Below, in pieces: positions 6,909 through 11,996 of a DNA stretch of 14,445 nucleotides (position 1 is its first letter; the number at the start of each line of letters is the position of its first letter). The stretch comes from JALQTD01 sp964390365 (GTDB lineage: Bacteria > Bacteroidota > Bacteroidia > Flavobacteriales_D > Sanyastnellaceae). A model generated the notes under the pieces. That model was not told the origin of the DNA. It saw only the letters and a list, made by a program, of their open reading frames with translations, and searched no databases. The translations under genes and the position numbers were made by a program. The stretch covers positions 1-14,445 of the forward strand of contig CAYMHW010000057.1 of assembly GCA_964390365.1 (NCBI GenBank), given 5' to 3'.

Positions 6909-7886
6909 TCAGGGCCGCAGTCCCGAAAGGATGCTCGCGATCTTCGCTTCGGTTTCGTCCCATTCGCTATCGGGATCGGAACCGTCGACGATGCCCCCGC
7001 CCGCGTGAACGCGCACGCCATCGGTGAGCCATTGCATGCAGCGGAGGTTCACGAACAGGGCGCCACCGGTGGGCGTGTCGAGGCCGAGGAAGCCGGAGTA
7101 GTATCCGCGGGAGCGGCCTTCGGTCCGTTCGATGAAGCGGAGGGCTGGGAGAAGGGGCGCGCCGCCGACCGCCGGGGTGGGGTGCAGCGAGCGGGCGATG
7201 TGGGTGAGGGATTGGGCGGAGTGGAATCGGATTTGGCTTTCCAAATGCGCGATGCGGCCATAAATCCGATCGCGCACGGTGCCCACCTCCACCTCGCGCA
7301 CGCCCAGCCGCTGCAACACGCGCTCGATGTAATCGACCACCACGGCCTGCTCGTTGCGCTCCTTCGCCGTCCACTCGGTGCGGACGTCGGTGCGTCGGGT
7401 GCCGGCGAGTGCCACCGTTTCATACGCGTCGCCGTCGCGTTTGAGCAGCAACTCCGGGGTAGCACCGGTCCACGTGCCCGCAGCCGGGTGGTGCAGGAGG
7501 TATACGAAGGCGTCGGGGTATTCGGCGCACTTGGCGTTGAAGGCGGCTTCGGGGCTGCTTTGGCCGGCGGGAATGAGGTCGACGCGGCTGAGCACGACCT
7601 TCTCGAGTTCCCGTTGCGCGATGGCTTGGAGGCTGGATCGGATGGCCGCAAGGTGTTCGACGCGGCTGGTCGGGCGGAAGTCCTCCTCGGGGGGCGGCAG
7701 CAGCGTCAGGGTGCCGGGTTCCGGCGGGATCGTGGGCTCCGGGCGGCCGCGGAAGGCCAAATGCGGATGCGCCGCATCGTTCACGAACGGCGCAAAATGA
7801 AAGACCGCATCGCCGTCCGATGCCGGAACCAGGGTCATGACCTCGGATTCACCGGGCATGCGCCACCACAGCCGAACGTCACCCAT
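6909..7886 (-). CDS. menF: Isochorismate synthase (MenF), compact form
   Basis: MenF isomerises chorismate to isochorismate with Mg2+, the entry step of menaquinone synthesis. The chorismate-binding domain fills most of the 325-residue protein: 'LEKVVLSR' with K96 (residues 94-101), 'GATPELLL', 'ALAGTRR', the 'RNEQAVVVDYI' helix, 'HPTPAVGGAP' and the C-terminal signature 'GGGIVDGSDPDSEWDETEAK' with the Mg-binding glutamates. It is about 100 residues shorter than E. coli MenF (about 430), the loss being in the poorly conserved N-terminal part. The ATG (7886-7884) overlaps the thioesterase stop by 8 bp, which supports this start rather than a longer one. Salicylate synthases and anthranilate/aminodeoxychorismate synthases share this fold, but the operon context points to isochorismate synthesis for menaquinone. 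Confidence 0.94.
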   Translation of the reverse strand: MGDVRLWWRMPGESEVMTLVPASDGDAVFHFAPFVNDAAHPHLAFRGRPEPTIPPEPGTLTLLPPPEEDFRPTSRVEHLAAIRSSLQAIAQRELEKVVLSRVDLIPAGQSSPEAAFNAKCAEYPDAFVYLLHHPAAGTWTGATPELLLKRDGDAYETVALAGTRRTDVRTEWTAKERNEQAVVVDYIERVLQRLGVREVEVGTVRDRIYGRIAHLESQIRFHSAQSLTHIARSLHPTPAVGGAPLLPALRFIERTEGRSRGYYSGFLGLDTPTGGALFVNLRCMQWLTDGVRVHAGGGIVDGSDPDSEWDETEAKIASILSGLRP

Positions 7887-8280
7887 GAGCCGGAACGAGC
7901 ATAGCGGTCAGCCGCGAGGTGCAGACCAGGTGGCCGTCGTCGTCTACGAGCTCGATGTGCCAAACGTGCAAGCGCCCGCCTTTGTGCTTCAAGGTGGCGG
8001 TGCCGTGCACGTGGCCGGAGCGGACGCCACGGAGGTGATTCGCGTTGACTTCGATGCCCACGGCGTGCATGCCGCGCTCGGCGGCGATGAAGTGCGAACC
8101 GACCGAACCGAGGGTTTCGGCGAGGACGACGCTCGCCCCGCCGTGCAGGAGACCGTACGGCTGGTGGGTGCGTGAATCCACCGGCATGCGCCCGGTGACG
8201 CGCCCTTCCGCAACTTCCAGCACCTCGATTCCCAACACGTCGCCGATGTTTGGGGCCCAGCCTTCGGTGGATTTGTCCAT
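7879..8280 (-). CDS. menI: Hotdog-fold thioesterase, probable DHNA-CoA hydrolase (MenI-like)
   Basis: This 133-residue PaaI/YdiI-type hotdog thioesterase most likely hydrolyses 1,4-dihydroxy-2-naphthoyl-CoA to DHNA, the step between MenB and MenA. The central helix carries the family's active-site block: 'QPYGLLHGGASVVLAETLGS' (residues 40-59), with H46-G47-G48 and the catalytic acid E55, followed by 'GIEVNANHLR' (75-84); both are very close to what I recall of E. coli MenI/YdiI. It is the first gene of the men operon, and its TGA stop overlaps the menF ATG by 8 bp. ATG 8280-8278 lies 31 bp from the divergent response-regulator start. General phenylacetyl-CoA-type thioesterases cannot be excluded from sequence alone, but position makes the DHNA-CoA role likely. 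Confidence 0.85.
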   Translation of the reverse strand: MDKSTEGWAPNIGDVLGIEVLEVAEGRVTGRMPVDSRTHQPYGLLHGGASVVLAETLGSVGSHFIAAERGMHAVGIEVNANHLRGVRSGHVHGTATLKHKGGRLHVWHIELVDDDGHLVCTSRLTAMLVPAHG

Positions 8281-8287
8281 GGTCGGT

Positions 8288-8308
8288 GTAATTTGGCCTG
8301 AAAATTAC
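8288..8308. promoter_or_regulatory. Inverted repeat GTAATTT-N7-AAATTAC in the men/regulator divergent spacer
   Basis: A perfect 7-bp-arm dyad occupies most of the 31-bp spacer (8281-8311) between the thioesterase and response-regulator starts. Each arm contains a -7-like sequence pointing outward: TAATTTGG at 8289-8296 on the plus strand (6 of 8 to TAnnTTTG) and TAATTTTC at 8307-8300 on the minus strand (7 of 8). The two divergent promoters would therefore overlap and compete, and a dimeric regulator bound here could control both genes. Function is inferred from geometry only. Confidence 0.4.
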
Positions 8309-8311
8309 GGC

Positions 8312-9025
8312 ATGTCAGACCAGTCCCCACACTCCGTCCGCCTCCTCCTTGTTGAAGACGATGCTTCGCTGCGGCGCATGCTGAAAATCAACTTGGAACA
8401 AGAAGGGTGGCACGTGACCGAAGCCGCCGACGGGCCAAGTGCCTTGAACGCCTTTCGCTCTCAGCGGCTCGATGCTGCGATTTTGGACGTGATGCTGCCT
8501 GAACTGGACGGCCTCAGCATTTGCCGGACCGTGCGCTTGGAGGGCAACAAGACGCCCATCCTCTTCCTGACCGCAAAAAACGCGGGCGAAGACCGGGTGG
8601 AAGGGCTGCGGTTGGGCGGGGATGATTACCTCGGCAAGCCGTTTAATTTGGAAGAATTGCTGCTCCGGGTGAAGAAGCTCATCCGCATGAACCAGCAGGG
8701 GACTGCGGCGGAGGAGTTGACGGAACTTTCGTTTGGGGCCAAATGCCACGTGGACTTTTCCGCCTACCGCATCACCAAACACGACGGCAAGGAGCAGGGG
8801 ATTTCAAAGCGCGAATCGATGCTGCTCAAGCTGCTCGCGACCAAAGCCGGCGAAGTGGTCAGCCGGGAGGAAATCCTCGAAGTGGTTTGGGGCTACGACG
8901 TCTTCCCGAGCACGCGGACCATCGACAACTACATCCTCGCTTTTCGCAAGTATTTCGAAGTGGACCCCAAAAAGCCGCGCCACTTCTTCTCGGTTCGGGG
9001 CGTGGGCTATCGGTTCGAGGCCTGA
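8312..9025 (+). CDS. OmpR/PhoB-type response regulator (orphan)
   Basis: This 237-residue two-component regulator has a receiver domain (about 9-122) and a C-terminal winged-helix DNA-binding domain (about 138-236). Receiver residues are complete: acidic pocket E15/D16/D17, phospho-acceptor D59 in 'AAILDVMLPELDG', T87 in 'LFLTAKN', and K109. The loop before that lysine reads 'GGDDYLGKPF', with glycine where most relatives have threonine or serine. The DNA-binding half shows 'SKRESMLLKLL', 'VSREEILEVVWGYD', the recognition-helix region 'STRTIDNYILAFRKYF' and the closing beta hairpin 'SVRGVGYRF'. ATG 8312-8314 fits the receiver's first strand. No histidine kinase gene is adjacent, so the partner is elsewhere or absent. 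It is the only plus-strand gene, divergent from the men operon, and its 3' end overlaps the convergent membrane protein gene by 19 bp. Target genes are unknown. Confidence 0.93.
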   Translation: MSDQSPHSVRLLLVEDDASLRRMLKINLEQEGWHVTEAADGPSALNAFRSQRLDAAILDVMLPELDGLSICRTVRLEGNKTPILFLTAKNAGEDRVEGLRLGGDDYLGKPFNLEELLLRVKKLIRMNQQGTAAEELTELSFGAKCHVDFSAYRITKHDGKEQGISKRESMLLKLLATKAGEVVSREEILEVVWGYDVFPSTRTIDNYILAFRKYFEVDPKKPRHFFSVRGVGYRFEA

Positions 9026-9405
9026 AGGTGGCGGTGCCACAACACCAATCCCACGAAAGGATAACACACGGCACACGCGACGGAAAACGCGTCGTAATCC
9101 ACATAGAGGATGTAGCCAAACGTGCAGGCCGCTCCGATCAATTGCGTTCCCTGCACCCACCACCACTGCTCACGGGCCCAACGGCGCCGCACGAAGTGGC
9201 GAACTGCCAGCATGGCCACGAGCGTCGGCAACGAGATCATCATGGCTCCGATGGACGACATGAAGGTCACCCCGAGCACCTGATCGGGGTTGTACGGCAT
9301 TTCCGCGTGGGTGATGTCGCTGTGGATGACCATAACGACAGCGGTCACGAAGCTCCCGCCGACCACTGTACCCGCCCAAGGCAACAATCCACGAAAAAAA
9401 TTCAT
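9007..9405 (-). CDS. Small four-helix membrane protein of unknown function
   Basis: I do not recognise this 132-residue protein. It has four clear hydrophobic segments, at about residues 7-28, 42-68, 84-103 and 105-125, separated by short polar loops: 'HSDITHAEMPYNPDQ' between helices 1 and 2, a basic 'RHFVRRRWAREQ' between 2 and 3, and a tail 'HRHLQASNR'. By the positive-inside rule the basic loop is cytoplasmic, which would put both termini outside, though the N-terminal 'NFFRG' gives little charge either way. Two cysteines lie in helix 4 and one in helix 3. ATG 9405-9403 directly follows AAGGG, which is too close to be a normal ribosome-binding site. The 3' end overlaps the response regulator by 19 bp on the opposite strand. 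Its hydrophobic coding pattern and clean start argue that it is real; no pathway link is visible. Confidence 0.75.
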   Translation of the reverse strand: MNFFRGLLPWAGTVVGGSFVTAVVMVIHSDITHAEMPYNPDQVLGVTFMSSIGAMMISLPTLVAMLAVRHFVRRRWAREQWWWVQGTQLIGAACTFGYILYVDYDAFSVACAVCYPFVGLVLWHRHLQASNR

Positions 9406-9426
9406 CCCTTAAAAACCTGTTATTCA

Positions 9427-9448
9427 GTTGATTGAAATAAAAATCAAC
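9427..9448. repeat. Inverted repeat GTTGATT-N8-AATCAAC upstream of the membrane protein gene
   Basis: Two perfect 7-bp arms surround an 8-nt AT-only-plus-one-G spacer, ending 22 bp before the membrane-protein ATG (minus strand). The position fits an operator or a promoter-overlapping regulator site. It could also fold as a weak AT-rich hairpin in a leader RNA. There is no direct evidence for a binding protein. Confidence 0.4.
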
Positions 9449-9503
9449 GAAAGACCGAAAAAAAAGAGGCAACCCTCGAAATCGACCTTCGTCTTGATGT
9501 CAG

Positions 9504-9523
9504 ACACGGTCGAGATACTGTGT
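9504..9523. repeat. Imperfect hairpin ACACGGT / ACTGTGT
   Basis: Seven-base arms with one G-T type mismatch enclose a 6-nt loop (CGAGAT). It lies in the middle of the rsmG/membrane-protein spacer. On the plus strand it is followed by a T-rich stretch; on the minus strand it is not. It may be part of a leader RNA structure or chance. Confidence 0.25.
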
Positions 9524-9547
9524 TGGTTTCAATTTCTTGCAGGTTTT

Positions 9548-9577
9548 AGAAGGGGGGCCCAAAGGGGTTCCCCTTCT
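9548..9577 (-). terminator. Probable terminator hairpin after rsmG
   Basis: Perfect 8-bp arms (AGAAGGGG and CCCCTTCT) enclose a 14-nt loop, 13 bp past the rsmG stop codon. An alternative, shorter GC hairpin (AAGGGG/CCCCTT, 9562-9575) overlaps it. Position directly after the last gene of the protease-GT-sigma-rsmG unit supports a termination role, but no clear U-tract follows on the minus strand, so intrinsic termination is uncertain. Confidence 0.4.
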
Positions 9578-9590
9578 TACTTTCTGAAGT

Positions 9591-10214
9591 TCACTGCATC
9601 TTGACATAGACCACGAACTTCGTTTCAAAAAACTCCTGCGGGTACCACGCTCGGATGGGCAATTGCTCCGTGGCTAGCTTCACCTCCGCGAGCTCTGCAG
9701 CGAGGTCACCGCCCTTCAGGTACAGGATGCCGTTGGGCCACGGGTTGATGCTGCGCCCTTCGAATTTGTTGCGCACCCAGGGGATGAACCCCGCGAGCCG
9801 CGTGACCGCACGGGACACCACGAAATCGAAGCGCCCCTCCACCTGTTCCGCGCGACCGTGAATGGCCGTCACGTTGTCCAACCCCAGGGCGTCCACGACC
9901 GCTTGCACCACCTTGATCTTCTTGCCGATGCTGTCCACCAAAACGAACGAGCACTCCGGAAACGCAATCGCAAGCGGAATGCCGGGAAATCCCCCGCCCG
10001 TTCCCACATCGAGGACCTTGCTGCCCGGCGCAAACCGCATGGCGCGCGCAATGGCGAGGCTGTGCAACACGTGCCGCTCCTCGAATTGGTCCAAATCCTT
10101 CCTCGAAATCACGTTGATGGCCGCGTTCCACTCCTCGTAAAGCGGCCGCAAGGCTTGGAGCTGAGCCACCTGCTCGTCGCTCAGCTCCGGATGAAATGCA
10201 CGGTAATCGAGCAC
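9591..10214 (-). CDS. rsmG: 16S rRNA (guanine-527-N7)-methyltransferase
   Basis: RsmG (GidB) transfers a methyl group from S-adenosylmethionine to N7 of G527 in the 530 loop of 16S rRNA, which affects decoding and streptomycin sensitivity. The 207-residue protein is of normal length. Visible family features are 'WNAAINVISRKD' (residues 29-40), 'ERHVLHSL' (46-53), the SAM-binding glycine loop 'VLDVGTGGGFPGIPLAI' (67-83), 'LVDSIGKKIKVV' and 'VSRAVT'. The start is taken as GTG 10214-10212, because it begins one base after the sigma-factor stop (TAA-G-GTG) and no ATG precedes the conserved core at a suitable place. That spacing implies translational coupling to the sigma gene. In many bacteria this gene lies near mnmG or parAB instead; those genes are not here. 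Confidence 0.96.
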   Translation of the reverse strand: MLDYRAFHPELSDEQVAQLQALRPLYEEWNAAINVISRKDLDQFEERHVLHSLAIARAMRFAPGSKVLDVGTGGGFPGIPLAIAFPECSFVLVDSIGKKIKVVQAVVDALGLDNVTAIHGRAEQVEGRFDFVVSRAVTRLAGFIPWVRNKFEGRSINPWPNGILYLKGGDLAAELAEVKLATEQLPIRAWYPQEFFETKFVVYVKMQ

Positions 10215-10215
10215 C

Positions 10216-10821
10216 TTAAATCGCTTCGCGCGCTTCCCGCATCACCTCCGCCAGCATGTCGCGGGCACGGAACAATTGGGCCTTGATGGTGCCCAAGGGC
10301 AAGTCCAATTCCTGCGCGATCTCGTCGTAACTCATTTCCTCGAAGTACCGCAGCTCCACCAACCGGCGATACCGGGGCTTCAACGCGCTGACGACGTCTC
10401 GCAAGAGGGCCACCCGCTCTTTCTTTTGCAGGGCTTCCATGGGATCGAGCTGTTCGTCGCGCACGTGGATTTCCATCGTGTCACCGTCTTCGCTCGTGAA
10501 TCCGCGATCGAGCGAGAGGGCATTCAGCTTCTTCTTGCGGATGAAATCGATGGTGTGGTTGGACGCCAACTTGAACAGCCACGTCGAGAACGCAAACGCC
10601 GGCGTGTACTGATCCAAGCGCTGAAACGCCTTCCCAAACGACTCGATGGTCAAATCTTCCGCATCGTCCGAACTGAATACCATCTTGTTGACCATGTGGA
10701 AGATGCTGTCCCGGTAACGCTCCATGAGTTCGGCGTAGGCTTTCTGATCGCCTTGCTGGGCGCGGAGAACGAGCTCGTAGTCTTTCCGCGCCTTGTCGGA
10801 GAGGTTGGGATTGATTTCCAT
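10216..10821 (-). CDS. ECF-type RNA polymerase sigma factor
   Basis: This 201-residue protein has two sigma-70 regions. Region 2 spans about residues 28-97: 'LMERYRDSIFHMV', the core-binding 'DDAEDLTIESFGKAF', and 'AFSTWLFKLASNHTIDFIRKKK' for -10 recognition. Region 4 spans about 145-195: 'LKPRYRRLVELRYFEEMSYDEIAQEL' and the helix-turn-helix 'LPLGTIKAQLFRARDML' for -35 recognition. An acidic linker ('SEDGDTMEIHVRDEQLDP') joins them. There is no region 1.1 or region 3, so it is ECF-like. It closely resembles, from memory, a sigma factor conserved across Bacteroidota that is not paired with an anti-sigma factor; none is seen here. ATG 10821-10819 follows the glycosyltransferase gene by 44 bp, and the stop lies one base before rsmG. 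Which promoters it reads is not shown by the sequence. Confidence 0.93.
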   Translation of the reverse strand: MEINPNLSDKARKDYELVLRAQQGDQKAYAELMERYRDSIFHMVNKMVFSSDDAEDLTIESFGKAFQRLDQYTPAFAFSTWLFKLASNHTIDFIRKKKLNALSLDRGFTSEDGDTMEIHVRDEQLDPMEALQKKERVALLRDVVSALKPRYRRLVELRYFEEMSYDEIAQELDLPLGTIKAQLFRARDMLAEVMREAREAI

Positions 10822-10865
10822 GGGTGCTTGCGCTGCGATTTGGTTCGTTCGCTTCGCCGTTTTGG

Positions 10866-11987
10866 CTACCACTCCGTCGGCGAGGGCTTCAGGCCAAATC
10901 TCGTCGCCCAAGCCACCCGGAGCGTCAAGACCACCTGCTCGAAAAAGACCACCGGTTGCAGCAGTCCTCCCCACACCGCCCAGCCCGTGAGGCCGCACTG
11001 CGTTGCGAACGCACGAAAGGTAAGGACGTGCACGAACCAAGCGAGGCCCCCTGCGGCGTGGACTATCCATAGCGCGATGTGCAAAACTGCAGTGGCGTCC
11101 ACCGTGTCGGACAGCCTCGGCTCGGGTGCCCGGGCAAGGGGCGCCCAAAGCGCAGCCGTTCCGCCGAGCCACAGCGCGGCCGCGAGGGCCGGCATGGCCA
11201 GGGCGGCCACGACCTGTGGCCGGTAGGCGGTGCCCGTGGTGAGGTGCCGGCGCTTCATGCGCCGCCAAGCCCGGAGGGATTCCGGGGCGAAGGTGGGCAC
11301 GTTGTGGGGGGCGAAACGGATTTGGTCTGCCCGCTTGACGCCCTCCTTCCGCGGCCAATCCTGCACGAGCAAATCGTCGTCCCCACTCGCCCAAGCCGCA
11401 TGCCGCTCGAACCCCGGGAACCCCGCCTTGCGGTAAGCCAGGTTCCGCCCCACCCCCATGTACGGGACGCCCGCCCCCACGGCCGCGGCATACCGGCGCG
11501 CCACGGCCACTGCCTCCACCAGCGGCACCGCCCGCACCCGACCCAGCACCGGCAAACTCACCCCGGCCACGACCTCGGTGTCGGGACCGGCCGCCGCGAG
11601 CACGTCCTTGGGCCAATTCGGCGCCGGCCGACAATCCACGTCCGTCAGCGCCACCCACTCCGTCCGCGCCGCGGCAATCCCCGCGGTCAGGGCGTCCTTC
11701 TTCCCCGGCCGCGTCCCCTCAACCCGCAGCACCTCGTAGCCCTCCGTGGCGCCATCGGTGCTCCCATCGTCCACGACCACCACCGGCACGTCCCACCGAC
11801 GCGCCCCCTCCATCCACTCCCTCACGTGCCGCCCGCCATCGCGCACGCACAGCACCACCGTCACGTCCTTCAACGGCGAACGCGCCGTCGGCCGCGCCCC
11901 CGCCTTCCGCGAGAACACCGCCAACGACGCGTCCCAAACCAGCCAAATCACCGCCCCAACCAGGGCCGAAATCAAGGCCAGTTCCAT
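10866..11987 (-). CDS. Family 2 glycosyltransferase with C-terminal membrane helices
   Basis: The 373-residue product is a membrane-anchored inverting glycosyltransferase (GT-A fold), presumably adding a sugar from a nucleotide-sugar donor to an envelope lipid or polysaccharide on the cytoplasmic face. An N-terminal hydrophobic helix (about 3-20) precedes the catalytic domain: 'VTVVLCVRDGG' (42-52), 'VVVVDDGSTDGA' with the DDG at 73-75, the lysine-rich 'GTRPGKKDAL', the metal-binding D116-V-D118, and 'SGDDDLLVQ' (201-209), which is probably the acceptor/catalytic site. The processive synthase QxxRW motif is absent; 'LRAWRRMKRRH' lies where it might be. Three hydrophobic stretches follow, at about 253-280, 293-320 and 330-355. 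ATG 11987 lies 9 bp after the protease stop. Donor and acceptor cannot be read from the sequence. Confidence 0.88.
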   Translation of the reverse strand: MELALISALVGAVIWLVWDASLAVFSRKAGARPTARSPLKDVTVVLCVRDGGRHVREWMEGARRWDVPVVVVDDGSTDGATEGYEVLRVEGTRPGKKDALTAGIAAARTEWVALTDVDCRPAPNWPKDVLAAAGPDTEVVAGVSLPVLGRVRAVPLVEAVAVARRYAAAVGAGVPYMGVGRNLAYRKAGFPGFERHAAWASGDDDLLVQDWPRKEGVKRADQIRFAPHNVPTFAPESLRAWRRMKRRHLTTGTAYRPQVVAALAMPALAAALWLGGTAALWAPLARAPEPRLSDTVDATAVLHIALWIVHAAGGLAWFVHVLTFRAFATQCGLTGWAVWGGLLQPVVFFEQVVLTLRVAWATRFGLKPSPTEW

Positions 11988-11996
11988 CCGATGCGA

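Larger units (their letters stand above)
9406..9590. other. 185-bp AT-richer intergenic spacer with several inverted repeats
   Basis: This is the longest gene-free stretch in the window, between the rsmG 3' end and the membrane-protein start. It is visibly more AT-rich than its surroundings and contains three separate inverted repeats (9427-9448, 9504-9523, 9548-9577) and a run of eight A at 9468-9475. No convincing open reading frame, tRNA or known riboswitch was recognised. It should hold the promoter of the membrane protein gene and the end of the rsmG transcript. Confidence 0.6.

Noticed and set aside
5785..7008. Plus-strand open frame of 407 codons opposite menD
   Set aside because: Antisense to a gene with all ThDP motifs; His/Arg-rich composition and no domain.
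9170..9472. Alternative minus-strand frame of 100 codons overlapping the membrane protein start
   Set aside because: It is in a different frame from the four-helix protein, and its C-terminal half is an Arg/His-rich shadow; the 9007-9405 frame has coherent hydrophobic helices.
10822..11658. Upstream extension of the sigma-factor frame through the glycosyltransferase gene
   Set aside because: It is an out-of-frame shadow of the glycosyltransferase; sigma homology begins just after ATG 10821.
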